A stretch of DNA of 64,000 nucleotides from contig NZ_PDCP01000004.1 in the NCBI RefSeq assembly GCF_002553505.1, forward strand, positions 62,001 through 126,000, read 5' to 3'. Source of the DNA: Mycolicibacterium agri. Lineage in GTDB: Bacteria > Actinomycetota > Actinomycetes > Mycobacteriales > Mycobacteriaceae. The translations under genes were made by a program, and so were the position numbers. The notes under the pieces are model-generated. The model saw only the letters and a list, made by a program, of their open reading frames with translations. It searched no databases and was not told the DNA's origin. Below, piece by piece: positions 1 to 9,183 of this stretch. Numbering within the stretch: the stretch's first letter is position 1; each line of letters starts with the position of its first letter.

Positions 1-570
1 CGGCCACCGCCGATATGACGGCCGACCCGCGCACACGATCGCCGGAAACAGCAGTGCCGCAGAAACGCCGTGGCTTTCGGCCAACCGGGGAATCACCAAG
101 GCGCCCAGCCCGACTCCCAACGGCTGGGCCGTCTGCCGGATGCCCATCACCAGCCCGCGTTGCTCCGCCGAGAACCAGCCCACCACCAGTCGGCCGCTGG
201 CCGAGTTACTGCTCGCCGCCGCCATTCCGCCGAGCAACAGGAACGCGCCGACGGCGACAAGCGAGTGCACCGAGGCCGCCGCGAACGCCGCCGCCGCCGT
301 GAGCGCCGAGCCCAGCGCCAACACGATCCGCTCACCGATGCGGTCGACGAGGTAACCCCAAGCGATCAGCGTGAAGACCATCCCGAAGCTGGGCATCGAC
401 GACACCAGCCCCGACTTCGCCAGATCGAGTCCGCGCTCGGTGTGCAGGGTCGGAATAAGGAAGGCCGCGCCGTTGATGAAGACGTTGGCGAACATCGTCG
501 ACGCCAGGGCGATCACCAGCATCGACCACCGGCGCAGTGTCCCGACGGTCTCCACGGTCATGGTTGCCAT
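1..570 (-). CDS. MFS transporter, amino-terminal part (runs off left edge; apparent frameshift near 27)
   Basis: Major facilitator superfamily permease of the inner membrane; substrate unknown. Reading from the ATG at 568-570 (another ATG follows three codons later) gives about 180 residues with alternating hydrophobic segments and the MFS loop motif GYLVDRIGER at residues 72-81, followed by a second cytoplasmic loop with SAEQRGLVMGIRQ near 134-146. After residue about 181 the frame turns hydrophilic, whereas the next frame reads SAVISAVA, the hydrophobic continuation a transmembrane helix would need; the switch falls in a CCC run at 26-28 (plus strand). A one-base deletion or a read error is therefore likely. 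The gene diverges from the hydrolase at 677, and position and family fit M. tuberculosis Rv2994. Confidence 0.8.
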   Translation of the reverse strand, partial: MATMTVETVGTLRRWSMLVIALASTMFANVFINGAAFLIPTLHTERGLDLAKSGLVSSMPSFGMVFTLIAWGYLVDRIGERIVLALGSALTAAAAFAAASVHSLVAVGAFLLLGGMAAASSNSASGRLVVGWFSAEQRGLVMGIRQTAQPLGVGLGALVIPRLAESHGVSAALLFPAIVCAGRPSYRRWP

Positions 571-676
571 CGTCGCACAGGCGTCTCAAGATGCTGAATT
601 TCGATCCCGCATCATGAGATCCGGTTGGAGGGGAGCGGTCGACGGGACGCCCGTGGCCGCCCATTAGGCTGGGCTG

Positions 677-1480
677 ATGCGCCTAGGTCGAATCGCCAGC
701 CCCGATGGAGTCGCTTTCGTCAGCGTCGAGGGAGAGCCCGACGATCCGGCAGCGGTCGTACGGGAGATCGCCGAACACCCGTTCGGCACCCCGACGTTCA
801 CGGGGCGACAGTGGCCGCTGGCCGACGTCCGGGTCCTGGCGCCGATCCTGGCCAGCAAGGTGGTGTGCGTCGGCAAGAACTACGCCGCCCACATCGCCGA
901 GATGGCCGCGCAAAACAAAGGCCCGGCCGTCGAGTACGTCGACCCGATCATCTTCATGAAGCCCAACACGGCCATCATCGGTCCGAACGTGCCGATCCAA
1001 CTGCCCGCCGACGCCAACCCGGTGCACTTCGAGGGCGAGCTGGCGGCCGTCATCGGGCGGCCGTGCAAGGACGTGCCCGCCGCGCGCGCCGCCGAGAACA
1101 TTCTCGGCTACACCATCGCCAACGATGTCTCCGCGCGTGATCAACAACAGAAGGACGGGCAGTGGACCCGCGCGAAGGGTCACGACACCTTCTGTCCCGT
1201 CGGGCCGTGGATCGTCACCGATGTCGATCCGTCCGATCTGGCGATCCGGACCGAGGTGAACGGCGAAATCAAGCAGGACAGCCGCACCTCCAACATGATC
1301 CACGACGTCGGCGCGATCGTGGAATGGATCTCGGCGGTGATGACGCTGCTGCCCGGCGATCTCATCCTGACCGGCACGCCGGAGGGCGTCGGGCCGATCG
1401 AGCACGGCGACACCGTGAGCATCACGATCGAAGGCATTGGCACATTGACGAATCCCGTTGTGCGGAAGGGGAAGTCATGA
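677..1480 (+). CDS. Fumarylacetoacetate hydrolase family protein
   Basis: Cytosolic metal-dependent C-C hydrolase/isomerase of the FAH family (related to 2-hydroxyhepta-2,4-diene-1,7-dioate isomerase), 267 residues. The fold's acidic metal ligands are visible as FEGELA (Glu near 118 and 120) and in NDVSARDQQ near 150-158; the carboxy-terminal GTPEGVGP is the usual substrate loop. About 70 residues precede the catalytic domain, typical of the bacterial branch. The ATG at 677 is the first start in the frame. Its stop overlaps the gltX start (ATGA), so the two are translationally coupled, as I recall for Rv2993c-gltX in M. tuberculosis. The natural substrate is not deducible from sequence. Confidence 0.88.
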   Translation: MRLGRIASPDGVAFVSVEGEPDDPAAVVREIAEHPFGTPTFTGRQWPLADVRVLAPILASKVVCVGKNYAAHIAEMAAQNKGPAVEYVDPIIFMKPNTAIIGPNVPIQLPADANPVHFEGELAAVIGRPCKDVPAARAAENILGYTIANDVSARDQQQKDGQWTRAKGHDTFCPVGPWIVTDVDPSDLAIRTEVNGEIKQDSRTSNMIHDVGAIVEWISAVMTLLPGDLILTGTPEGVGPIEHGDTVSITIEGIGTLTNPVVRKGKS

Positions 1481-2973
1481 CAAACGAGACGAGCACGGAG
1501 TCTCGTGTCCGGGTTCGGTTCTGCCCGTCGCCGACGGGCACTCCGCACGTCGGATTGATCCGCACCGCGCTGTTCAACTGGGCGTACGCGCGCCACACCG
1601 GCGGTGTTTTTGTGTTCCGGCTCGAAGACACCGACCCCCAACGCGACAGCGAGGAAAGCTATCTCGCGCTGCTGGACGCGTTGAACTGGCTCGGCCTGAA
1701 TTACGACGAGGGTCCGGAGATCGGCGGCCCCTACGGCCCCTACCGCCAATCCCAGCGGCGCGACATCTACCGCGACGTGATGGCCCGGCTGGTGGAGGCG
1801 GGCGAGGTGTATGAGGCCTACTCGACTCCTGAGGAGGTGGAGGCCCGTCACCGCGCTGCGGGCCGAAACCCGAAGCTGGGCTACGACAATTTCGACCGCG
1901 ACCTGACCGAGGAGCAGCGCGCCGCCTACCGGGCGGAAGGCCGCAGGCCGGTGTTGCGGCTGCGAATGCCCGACGAGCCCATCACGTGGCACGACCTGGT
2001 CCGCGGCGAGACGACGTTCGCGCCGGGCAGCGTGCCCGACTTCGCCTTGACCCGCGCCAGCGGAGACCCGTTGTACCCGTTCGTCAATCCCGTCGACGAC
2101 GCACTGATGAAGATCACGCACGTGCTGCGCGGCGAGGACCTACTGTCGTCGACCCCGCGCCAGATCGCGCTGTACCGTGCGCTGATTCGCATCGGGGTGA
2201 CCGACCGCATCCCGGAATTCGGGCACCTGCCCGCCGTGCTCGGCGAGGGCACCAAGAAGTTGTCCAAGCGTGATCCGGAATCCAATCTCTTCCTGCACCG
2301 CGATCGTGGCTTCATTCCGGAGGGCCTGCTGAATTACCTGGCGCTGCTGGGCTGGTCGATCGCCGACGACCGCGACGTGTTCACCCTCGAAGAAATGGTG
2401 GCGGCGTTCGACGTCCGCGACGTCAACTCCAACCCGGCCCGCTTCGACCAGAAGAAGGCCGACGCGCTGAACGCCGACCACATCCGGATGTTGAGCGAGG
2501 AGGACTTCGCCGCGCGGCTGCGCGCGTACTTCGACGCGCACGCCTACGACACCGGGCTGTCCGACGAGCAGTTCGCTGAGGCGGCGCGGCTGGTGCAGAC
2601 CCGCATCGTCGTGCTCGGCGACGCTTGGGACCTGCTGAAGTTCCTCAACGACAGCGAGTTCGGCCTGGACGAAAAGGCCGCGAACAAAGAGCTCGGCGCC
2701 GACAGCCGCCCCGTTCTCGACGCCGCGCTGGCCGCGCTCGAGGCGGTCGACGAGTGGCGCGCCGACAAGATCGAGGCGGCGCTGAAGGCGTCGTTGCTCG
2801 AGGACATGGGCCTCAAGCCGCGCAAGGCGTTCGGTCCCATCCGGGTGGCGGTCACCGGTGCGACGGTGAGCCCGCCGCTGTTCGAGTCGTTGGAATTGTT
2901 GGGTCGCGATCGCAGTTTGTACCGATTGCGGGCGGGCCGGGACCGGGCCGCGGCCGTGGCGGCGGACGCGTGA
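1477..2973 (+). CDS. gltX: Glutamyl-tRNA synthetase
   Basis: Class I aminoacyl-tRNA synthetase, 498 residues, attaching glutamate to tRNA. The HIGH-type signature is [11 protein letters not shown] (residues 18-28) and the KMSKS-type loop is KLSKR (near 259-263); the carboxy-terminal all-helical anticodon-binding domain follows. The ATG at 1477 overlaps the previous stop (TGA 1478-1480) and starts directly before the catalytic domain; longer in-frame readings run inside the hydrolase gene and are rejected. Mycobacteria are known to lack GlnRS, so this enzyme is expected to be non-discriminating and to misacylate tRNA-Gln for repair by GatCAB. The two tRNAs it would serve lie just downstream. 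Confidence 0.97.
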   Translation: MTNETSTESRVRVRFCPSPTGTPHVGLIRTALFNWAYARHTGGVFVFRLEDTDPQRDSEESYLALLDALNWLGLNYDEGPEIGGPYGPYRQSQRRDIYRDVMARLVEAGEVYEAYSTPEEVEARHRAAGRNPKLGYDNFDRDLTEEQRAAYRAEGRRPVLRLRMPDEPITWHDLVRGETTFAPGSVPDFALTRASGDPLYPFVNPVDDALMKITHVLRGEDLLSSTPRQIALYRALIRIGVTDRIPEFGHLPAVLGEGTKKLSKRDPESNLFLHRDRGFIPEGLLNYLALLGWSIADDRDVFTLEEMVAAFDVRDVNSNPARFDQKKADALNADHIRMLSEEDFAARLRAYFDAHAYDTGLSDEQFAEAARLVQTRIVVLGDAWDLLKFLNDSEFGLDEKAANKELGADSRPVLDAALAALEAVDEWRADKIEAALKASLLEDMGLKPRKAFGPIRVAVTGATVSPPLFESLELLGRDRSLYRLRAGRDRAAAVAADA

Positions 2974-3090
2974 GAAGCCGACCCGAAAAATTTGGTAGTC
3001 TGCACGTCGGCCAGGCATCAGCGGCGGCTCGCCCGTCGACCCGGTTGCTGGCCGGAAAATAGCTTGTGACCTGCGGTTACAGGCGGCCAA

Positions 3091-3162
3091 TGGGGTATGG
3101 TGTAATTGGCAACACAGCTGATTCTGGTTCAGCCGTTCTAGGTTCGAGTCCTGGTACCCCAG
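3091..3162 (+). tRNA. tRNA-Gln (anticodon CTG)
   Basis: A full cloverleaf can be drawn: acceptor stem TGGGGTA (3091-3097) with TACCCCA (3155-3161), D arm GTGT/ACAC, anticodon stem GCTGA/TCAGC around the loop TTCTGGT (anticodon CTG, reading CAG), and T arm CTAGG/CCTGG with TTCGAGT loop. The discriminator is G3162. The chromosome continues GCAGCA, so the CCA end is not fully encoded. It lies 118 bp after gltX and about 65 bp before tRNA-Glu; the pair may form one transcript. Confidence 0.95.
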
Positions 3163-3226
3163 CAGCATCGACGATTAGGGTCGGCCTCGCCACCTAAGCT
3201 ATGCTGACCCAGCGGATGCAGTTCTA

Positions 3227-3302
3227 GCCCCCGTCGTCTAGCGGCCTAGGACGCCGCCCTCTCACGGCGGTAGCGTGGGTTCGAATCCCATCGGGGGTAC
3301 CA
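3227..3302 (+). tRNA. tRNA-Glu (anticodon CTC)
   Basis: Cloverleaf with acceptor GCCCCCG (3227-3233) paired to CGGGGGT (3292-3298, closing G-U), anticodon stem CCGCC/GGCGG around CTCTCAC (anticodon CTC, reading GAG), and a T arm GTGGG/CCCAT-type helix with TTCGAAT loop. Discriminator A3299 is followed by an encoded CCA (3300-3302), unlike the neighbouring tRNA-Gln. Downstream to 3354 there is only a short AT-richer stretch before the convergent IclR gene. Confidence 0.96.
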
Positions 3303-3353
3303 GCGAAAATTCGCGAAATTCCACTGACCAGCGCATTCGCGCATCCGAATGTC

Positions 3354-4055
3354 TTACAGTCGGCGGGCCAGCGCGTCGGCGGCCGCCAACAGATCCGCCG
3401 CCCAGCGCGCACCCGGCCGGCGTCCGATGCGGTCGATCGGTCCCGACACCGACACCGCGGCGATCACCGCACCCCGTCCGTCACGCACCGGCGCTGAGAC
3501 ACTCGCCACACCGGGCTCGCGTTCGGCGACGCTCTGCGCCCATCCGCGCTTGCGCACTTCTGCGAGGGTGCGCTCGGTGAACATGGCGTGCGGCAGCACC
3601 GCTTGCTGCGTCGCGGGGTCGCTGTAGGCGAGCAGGATCTTGGCGCCCGAGCCCGCCGTCATCGGCAACCGCGTGCCGACGGGAACCGTATCCCGAAGTC
3701 CGGCAGGCGGTTCCAGCGCCGCCACGCAGATTCGCGACGTGCCTTCGCGACGGTAGAGTTGCACGCTCTCGCCGGTGATCTCGCGCAGCCTCGGCAGCAC
3801 GACGGCGCCAGCGGCCAGCAGCGGATCGTTGACGTGGCCTGCCAATTCGACGAGTGCGGGCCCGAGCCGCCAGCGGCCCTCCGCGTCGCGGGCGAGCAGC
3901 CGGTGAACTTCCAACCCGGCGGCCAGCCGGTGCGCGGTGGCTCGGGGCAACCCGGTGCGCTCGCACAGGTCGGCCAGCCCGCATGGTGACTCGGCGACCG
4001 CGTGCAGGACTCCGACGGCTTTGTCCAGCACGCCGATGCCGCTATCCTGTCTCAC
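3354..4055 (-). CDS. IclR-family transcriptional regulator
   Basis: One-domain-plus-HTH regulator of 233 residues. The amino end (about 8-65) is the winged helix-turn-helix, with GLADLCERTGLPRATAHRL as the recognition region; residues 80-230 form the GAF-like effector domain (motif GSGAKILLAYS). The start is GTG at 4055; no better start lies upstream before leuC. It diverges from leuCD with only 39 bp between starts, and that gap holds an inverted repeat, so it probably regulates leuCD and itself. It corresponds by position to Rv2989. The effector is unknown; a leucine-pathway intermediate is a guess from context. Confidence 0.92.
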   Translation of the reverse strand: MRQDSGIGVLDKAVGVLHAVAESPCGLADLCERTGLPRATAHRLAAGLEVHRLLARDAEGRWRLGPALVELAGHVNDPLLAAGAVVLPRLREITGESVQLYRREGTSRICVAALEPPAGLRDTVPVGTRLPMTAGSGAKILLAYSDPATQQAVLPHAMFTERTLAEVRKRGWAQSVAEREPGVASVSAPVRDGRGAVIAAVSVSGPIDRIGRRPGARWAADLLAAADALARRL

Positions 4056-4085
4056 AGAGAGATACTAACGTTCCAGATTGTGAGA
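4050..4085. promoter_or_regulatory. Candidate operator between the IclR gene and leuC
   Basis: Inverted arms TCTCAC (4050-4055) and GTGAGA (4080-4085) flank a 24-bp AT-richer centre in the 39-bp divergent gap. The left arm covers the regulator's own GTG start. Placement suits an autoregulating IclR-type site, but the arms are short. Confidence 0.4.
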
Positions 4086-4094
4086 TAGTCAAGC

Positions 4095-5522
4095 ATGACG
4101 ACGGATAAGCGGCCACGCACCATGGCGGAAAAGGTATGGGACGACCACGTTGTTGCAGTCGGCGGTGGCGCCGGCGATGCGCGTGAACCCGATCTCATCT
4201 ACATCGACCTCCACCTCGTTCACGAGGTGACCAGCCCGCAGGCGTTCGACGGGTTGCGACTGGCAGGCCGGCGGGTCCGTCGACCGGATTTGACGATTGC
4301 GACCGAGGACCACAACGTTCCGACTGTCGACATCGACAAGCCGATCGCCGATCCGATCTCACGCACACAGGTCGAAACGCTGCGCCGCAATTGCGACGAG
4401 TTCGGCATCCGGTTGCATCCGATGGGCGACGCCGAGCAAGGCATCGTGCACATCATCGGGCCGCAACTCGGACTGACACAGCCGGGGATGACAATCGTGT
4501 GCGGCGACAGCCACACGTCTACTCACGGCGCGTTCGGCGCCATCGCGATGGGCATCGGCACATCGGAGGTCGAACACGTACTCGCGACGCAGACGCTTCC
4601 GCTGCGTCCGTTCAAGACGATGGCGGTCAATGTCGACGGTGAACTGCCCGCGGGCGTCAGCGCGAAAGACATCATCCTCGCCGTGATCGCGAAAATCGGC
4701 ACCGGCGGCGGACAAGGACACGTCATCGAATACCGCGGCAGCGCAATCGAGGCGCTGTCGATGGAAGGTCGAATGACGATCTGCAATATGAGCATCGAAG
4801 CCGGCGCACGCGCGGGAATGGTTGCACCGGACGAGACGACGTATGAGTTTCTACGCGGCCGTCCGCACGCACCGCAGGGTGCCGACTGGGATGCGGCGGT
4901 CGCGGCGTGGAATGCGCTGCGTACCGACGAGGGTGCCGTTTTCGACACCGAGGTGTACATCGACGCCGCGACGCTGAGCCCGTTCGTCACGTGGGGCACC
5001 AATCCAGGGCAGGGTGTTCCGCTGTCGGAATCGGTGCCGGATCCTGAACTGATGTTCGATGACGGGGAGCGTCAGGCCGCCGAGAAGGCGTTGGCGTATA
5101 TGGATCTTCGACCCGGCACGGCCATGCGCGATATCGCCGTCGACGCCGTGTTCGTGGGTTCGTGCACCAACGGGCGCATCGAAGATCTGCGGGTGGTCGC
5201 CGACGTGTTGCGCGACCGCAAGGTGGCCGACGGTGTGCGGATGCTGATCGTGCCGGGCTCGATGCAGGTGCGCGCACAGGCCGAATCCGAAGGGCTGGGC
5301 GAGATCTTCACCGCCGCCGGCGCCGAATGGCGGCAAGCGGGCTGCTCGATGTGTCTGGGCATGAACCCCGATCAGCTGTCGCCGGGCGAGCGCTGCGCAT
5401 CGACGTCGAACCGGAATTTCGAAGGCAGGCAGGGCAAGGGCGGACGCACACATCTGGTGTCGCCCGCAGTCGCCGCGGCCACGGCTGTGCGCGGCAAGCT
5501 GTCCTCACCCGCCGATCTTTAG
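4095..5522 (+). CDS. leuC: 3-isopropylmalate dehydratase large subunit
   Basis: Aconitase-family large subunit, 475 residues, which with LeuD isomerises 2- to 3-isopropylmalate in leucine synthesis. The three [4Fe-4S] cysteines are visible in GSCTNGR (near 357) and in GCSMCLGMN (near 417 and 420); the family signature [19 protein letters not shown] lies near 137-155. The ATG at 4095 is followed by the conserved [10 protein letters not shown] opening. leuD begins 17 bp after the stop, behind a clear AAGGAGA ribosome site, so the two form an operon. Regulation by the divergent IclR gene is likely. Confidence 0.97.
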   Translation: MTTDKRPRTMAEKVWDDHVVAVGGGAGDAREPDLIYIDLHLVHEVTSPQAFDGLRLAGRRVRRPDLTIATEDHNVPTVDIDKPIADPISRTQVETLRRNCDEFGIRLHPMGDAEQGIVHIIGPQLGLTQPGMTIVCGDSHTSTHGAFGAIAMGIGTSEVEHVLATQTLPLRPFKTMAVNVDGELPAGVSAKDIILAVIAKIGTGGGQGHVIEYRGSAIEALSMEGRMTICNMSIEAGARAGMVAPDETTYEFLRGRPHAPQGADWDAAVAAWNALRTDEGAVFDTEVYIDAATLSPFVTWGTNPGQGVPLSESVPDPELMFDDGERQAAEKALAYMDLRPGTAMRDIAVDAVFVGSCTNGRIEDLRVVADVLRDRKVADGVRMLIVPGSMQVRAQAESEGLGEIFTAAGAEWRQAGCSMCLGMNPDQLSPGERCASTSNRNFEGRQGKGGRTHLVSPAVAAATAVRGKLSSPADL

Positions 5523-5539
5523 TCGTTAAGGAGACAAGC

Positions 5540-6139
5540 ATGGAACCGTTCCGCACCCACACCGGCATCGGCGTGCCGCTGCGCCGCTCCAATGTCGACA
5601 CCGACCAGATCATCCCGGCGGTCTACCTGAAACGGGTAACCCGAACAGGTTTCGAGGACGGATTGTTCGCTTCGTGGCGCAACGACCCTTCCTTCGTGCT
5701 CAATCTGAGCCCGTTCGACAGGGGGTCGGTGTTGGTCGCCGGACCCGATTTCGGCACCGGATCGTCGCGCGAGCACGCTGTGTGGGCGCTGATGGACTAC
5801 GGCTTCCGGGTCGTCATTTCGTCACGCTTCGGCGACATTTTCCGCGGGAATGCGGGCAAGGCGGGTCTTCTGGCGGCCGAAGTCGCCCAAGATGACGTCG
5901 AGCTCCTGTGGAAGCTGATCGAGCAGCAGCCGGGACTGGAAATCACTGTGAATCTTCAAGATCGCACGGTGGCCGCGGGAACGGTCGTGGTGCCGTTCAA
6001 GATTGACGATTACACCGCCTGGCGATTGCTTGAAGGACTCGACGATATAGGCCTTACGCTGCGGAAACTCGACGAAATCGAATCGTATGAATCCAACCGT
6101 CCGCGGTGGAAACCACGCACGCTCCCGACCCCCGGATAG
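5540..6139 (+). CDS. leuD: 3-isopropylmalate dehydratase small subunit
   Basis: Swivel-domain subunit (199 residues) that pairs with LeuC in the cytosol. It has the usual VDTDQIIPA near 20-28 and GTGSSREHA near 71-79, the substrate-binding loop of the aconitase swivel domain. The ATG at 5540 sits 5 bases after AAGGAGACA, and a long upstream extension in the same frame is only leuC read out of frame. The last 40 residues are ordinary for actinobacterial LeuD. The gene is followed by a 196-bp gap carrying the hupB promoter region. Confidence 0.97.
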   Translation: MEPFRTHTGIGVPLRRSNVDTDQIIPAVYLKRVTRTGFEDGLFASWRNDPSFVLNLSPFDRGSVLVAGPDFGTGSSREHAVWALMDYGFRVVISSRFGDIFRGNAGKAGLLAAEVAQDDVELLWKLIEQQPGLEITVNLQDRTVAAGTVVVPFKIDDYTAWRLLEGLDDIGLTLRKLDEIESYESNRPRWKPRTLPTPG

Positions 6140-6335
6140 GGGCGGAAGCAACCGAAATTAAGGTCCGCCAAACCGGTCCTCCGACCCCCTCGCCAGCGAC
6201 CATGCGCGGCAAGCAGATTGCGAAAAATTGCGCCAGCAACGCTTGAAATTGCGCGTGGCTCTTGGAAATCAGCGGTAACTCGTATTACCGTGTCCTTCTA
6301 GTGTCCAAGGTGGATCACTGGTGTGGAGGTTTTGC
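6140..6335 (+). promoter_or_regulatory. hupB upstream region
   Basis: A 196-bp gap, clearly less GC-rich than its surroundings. It holds a small inverted repeat GGTAACTCGTATTACC (6274-6289) about 47 bp before the hupB start, and a strong ribosome site GGAGG at 6326-6330. A promoter is expected here because hupB is highly expressed in mycobacteria, but I cannot place its -10 with confidence. Confidence 0.45.
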
Positions 6336-7010
6336 ATGAACAAAGCAGAGCTGATCGACGTACTCACGAAGAAGTTGGACATCGATCGCCGCTCGGCAAC
6401 CGACGCGGTCGAGAACATTGTCGACACAATCGTGCGTGCGGTGCATAAGGGTGACAGCGTCACCATTACCGGCTTCGGCGTTTTCGAACAGCGCCGTCGC
6501 GCAGCCCGGGTCGCGCGTAATCCGCGAACCGGCGAGACAGTGAAAGTGAAGCCCACGAACGTGCCGGCCTTCCGGCCCGGCGCCCAATTCAAAGCGGTTG
6601 TTTCTGGCGCACAGCGCCTCCCGGCGGAAGGACCTGCAGTGAAGCGTGGAAGTGGAACTGGCACGGCTCGCAAGGCTGCCAAGCGCAGTGCGGCCAAGAA
6701 GGCCGTGAAGCGCAGTGCGGCCAAGAAGGCTGTCAAGCGCAGCGCCGCCAAGAAGGCTGTGAAGCGCAGTGCGGCCAAGAAGGCTGTGAAGCGCAGCGCG
6801 GCCAAGAAGGCTGTCAAGCGCACAGCTGCCAAGAAGGCAACCAAGCGCACCGCCGCCAAGAAGGCAACCAAGCGCACCGCCGCCAAGAAGGCGACCAAGC
6901 GCGCCGGCGCCAAGAAGGCGACCAAGCGCGCCGGCGCCAAGAAGGTGGCCAAGCGCACGCCCGCCAAGAAGGTGGCGAAGCGCAGCCCGGCCAAGAAGGG
7001 CCGTCGGTAA
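6336..7010 (+). CDS. hupB: Histone-like DNA-binding protein HupB (HU fold with lysine-rich tail)
   Basis: Nucleoid protein, 224 residues. Residues 1-95 are a classic HU domain with the signature [18 protein letters not shown] near 46-63. From about residue 108 it becomes a lysine/alanine tail of nine-residue repeats of the type KRSAAKKAV, drifting to KRTAAKKAT and KRAGAKKAT, which resembles eukaryotic H1 tails and is the actinobacterial HupB hallmark. The ATG at 6336 (MNKAEL) follows GGAGG by 5 bases; a GTG five codons upstream is less likely. The gene is monocistronic, ending in a strong hairpin. Known roles of the family are DNA compaction and, in M. tuberculosis, iron-related regulation. 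Confidence 0.97.
   Translation: MNKAELIDVLTKKLDIDRRSATDAVENIVDTIVRAVHKGDSVTITGFGVFEQRRRAARVARNPRTGETVKVKPTNVPAFRPGAQFKAVVSGAQRLPAEGPAVKRGSGTGTARKAAKRSAAKKAVKRSAAKKAVKRSAAKKAVKRSAAKKAVKRSAAKKAVKRTAAKKATKRTAAKKATKRTAAKKATKRAGAKKATKRAGAKKVAKRTPAKKVAKRSPAKKGRR
6661..7006 (+). repeat. 27-bp tandem repeats coding the HupB tail
   Basis: About a dozen imperfect 27-bp units coding nine residues each, built around GCCAAGAAGGC. The first five or six units are nearly identical at the DNA level; later units diverge in order (KRS, then KRT, then KRA, then KRTP). In-frame repeat number could vary by slippage between strains. Confidence 0.9.
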
Positions 7011-7019
7011 TTTCTCGAC

Positions 7020-7056
7020 AGATACGCCGTGGGTCGTCGAGACCCACGGCGTATCT
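7020..7056. terminator. Bidirectional terminator between hupB and the convergent methyltransferase
   Basis: Perfect 16-bp inverted repeat: AGATACGCCGTGGGTC (7020-7035) and its complement (7041-7056) around the 5-base loop GTCGA, 9 bp after the hupB stop and 17 bp before the convergent stop. There is no T tract, as is usual for mycobacterial hairpin terminators. Confidence 0.85.
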
Positions 7057-7073
7057 GCGTATTACGAGGCCGG

Positions 7074-8170
7074 CTAGGCGGTAACGGCCTCGATCAGCGA
7101 CACCGGGCCGACCGTCGGCACCGTGCGCGTGTAGCGCAACCCGGCGCGGCCCAACAGTTCGGCGTACTGCGCCGCGGTGCGTTCCCTGCCCGCCAGCGCC
7201 ACAAGCATCTCCAGATCGAGCAGCTTTGCCATGTGCTCGCGGTCGTCGTCGGGAACCACCATCTCGACAAGCAACACCTTTGCGTGTGGCCTCATCGCCG
7301 CGCGCACGTTGCGCAGAATGCGTAACGCATCGTCATCGTCCCAGTCGTGGATGATGTGCTTCAACACGTATGCATCTCCGCCCGCGGGGACGGATTCGAA
7401 AAACGATCCGCCGATGATTGCGCACCGCTCGGACACCCCAGCCGCTTTCAGCAGTGTCGGCGCACCTTCGACGACGGATGGTGAGTCGAACAGGATGCCG
7501 CGCGTGGTCGGATACTTCTGCAGAATCGCACCGAGCAGCAGGCCGTGTCCGGCGCCGACGTCAACGACGGTGTCGAAGCGGGAGAAGTCGTACGCACCAA
7601 CCACTGTTGGTGTCTCCATCGTCGACATGCTCGTCATGCCGTCGTTGAACACCGCGCCCAATTCCGGCACTTCCGGCAGCCAGTCGAACGCCGGCTTGCC
7701 CCGCAGGTGTTCGACGGCCGAGCGGCCCGTTCGCCCGAGTATCCCAATTGGCTCCAATGTTCCCAGTGCAGGGGATCACCCCAGAACAGCACCATCCCGC
7801 GGGCGGAATTCGGTGCGTCGGTCAGAAGCGATTCACTCACGGCTGTGAGCGCGAATGTCCCGTCGCGCGATTGTTTGAATACACCGTGACTAGCCAGTGC
7901 GCGCAGCAGGCGATGCACGCCGTCCGGATTGGCGCCGACTTGTTCGGCGATCGCTTCGGCGGTGAGCGCTTTGTCGCGCAGTGTGTCGGGAATGCCGAGT
8001 TTCGTCGCGGTGTAGATGCCTTGCGCCACCCACGCCGCGGTCATCGTGTCGAGCACGGAGGCGAAGGGAGGCGCCAGTTTCCGTTCGAGGCGGCGCAGCC
8101 GACGCCGCGCGGAATCGAGTATGCGAACGACTCGTACCGGTGGAAGTTTGGGTTGCGCGTCGGCGGTCAA
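7074..8170 (-). pseudogene. Family-2 O-methyltransferase, split by a one-base frameshift near 7735
   Basis: SAM-dependent methyltransferase of the plant-OMT-like/hydroxyneurosporene type. The first frame (8170 to about 7740) carries the winged-helix dimerisation domain (ATKLGIPDTLRDKALTAE) and ends in HWEHWSQLGYS; the next frame continues RTGRSAVEHLRGKPAF and the SAM-binding domain (TVVDVGAGHGLLL, then a HIIHDWDDDDALRIL segment). Joined, they make about 364 residues, the normal length. The break is in a CCC run (7734-7736), consistent with one missing base. The TTG start at 8170 is supported by AGGAG five bases upstream. It is not at this place in M. tuberculosis, where hupB and mutT1 are neighbours; substrate unknown. 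Confidence 0.85.
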
Positions 8171-8207
8171 TGCTGCTCCTGGAGGGCTAAGCCGGCGCGC
8201 GGGCCGG

Positions 8208-9146
8208 CTATTTCTTGGATGCCAACGGGCTACCGATGTGGTCGGCCGCTAGCAAATGGCCCTGCCATGATGACATCACCCATGTACTGCCCTTGCGGTT
8301 GCGTGACTTATCCGGCCGCACACCATCGCGTTCGCACCACCACGCGATGAGATCGGGGATGACCTTGCCCTGTGTGCATATCACCGGCGTGCCTTCGGCG
8401 GCGGCGATCTCGAGGACGCGGCGGCGGGCCGCCTTGCGGTCCGCTGCGTACGCCTCCTCGGTCAGCAGCGGTTCGTCACGTATCCGAACGCCGAGTTCTT
8501 CGGCCAGCGGTTCCAGCGTCTGCTTGCAGCGCAGGCGGTCAGCCGCATACAACGTATCGGCGCCGAACGCCAGCAGCACACCGACCAGTGATTCGGCCTG
8601 CGCACGGCCGCGTTTGTCCAACGGTCGCAACCGATCGTCACCTTTGTAGCGGGACTTGCTGCCCGCTGTGCCGTGCCGAACGATCAAAACGGTGTCTGTG
8701 TCGGCGGGCATCTTCGCGAATCGGCGCAACACCTTCCGGTCGTGCGGGTAAGCGACTTGCTTCATCGCCGCCTTGACCGGCAGCCATTTCAACTCGTCTA
8801 CTTCGTCGCCGGGAGCGAATTCACCACCGACGGCGCGCGCCGCCCAGTACCGCACCTTCTTGAGGCCTTGGCCCTCGATCGGATAGCTCACCGACGCCAA
8901 TCGGCGGCCGAGGTGACAGTCGTAGCCGGTTTCCTCACGCACCTCCCGCACCGCGGTGACCGGTTCGCTTTCCCCGGCATCGACCTTGCCCTTGGGCAGC
9001 GACCAATCGTCATACCGCGGACGGTGAATCACCGCGACTTCGGTTTCGGCTCCGTCGTCGCTGGGCCGCCACAGCACCGCACCTGCGGCGAGGACAGTCT
9101 TGTTCTCGGGCACTGCGGCGGTGTTGGTGGACGAACCTTTCGGCAC
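8208..9146 (-). CDS. mutT1: Nudix hydrolase with carboxy-terminal histidine phosphatase domain (MutT1)
   Basis: Two-domain sanitising enzyme of 312 residues. The Nudix box [20 protein letters not shown] (near 53-72) hydrolyses 8-oxo-(d)GTP and diadenosine polyphosphates in characterised mycobacterial MutT1; the second half (from about 155) is a phosphoglycerate-mutase-like phosphatase with RHGTAGS carrying the catalytic histidine. The start is GTG at 9146. It sits 37 bp after ppk on the same strand, an arrangement conserved with Rv2985-ppk, linking nucleotide housekeeping with polyphosphate. No defect is seen. Confidence 0.95.
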   Translation of the reverse strand: MPKGSSTNTAAVPENKTVLAAGAVLWRPSDDGAETEVAVIHRPRYDDWSLPKGKVDAGESEPVTAVREVREETGYDCHLGRRLASVSYPIEGQGLKKVRYWAARAVGGEFAPGDEVDELKWLPVKAAMKQVAYPHDRKVLRRFAKMPADTDTVLIVRHGTAGSKSRYKGDDRLRPLDKRGRAQAESLVGVLLAFGADTLYAADRLRCKQTLEPLAEELGVRIRDEPLLTEEAYAADRKAARRRVLEIAAAEGTPVICTQGKVIPDLIAWWCERDGVRPDKSRNRKGSTWVMSSWQGHLLAADHIGSPLASKK

Positions 9147-9183
9147 CTCAACTCCTGCAGGTCAATCGAACCCGGCGCGATTT

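Noticed and set aside
15..597. Plus-strand frames at the left edge
   Set aside because: They oppose the MFS frame, which alone has membrane helices and the family loop motif.
6661..7006. Possible CRISPR or minisatellite locus
   Set aside because: The repeats are in frame, code the HupB tail and lack unique spacers.
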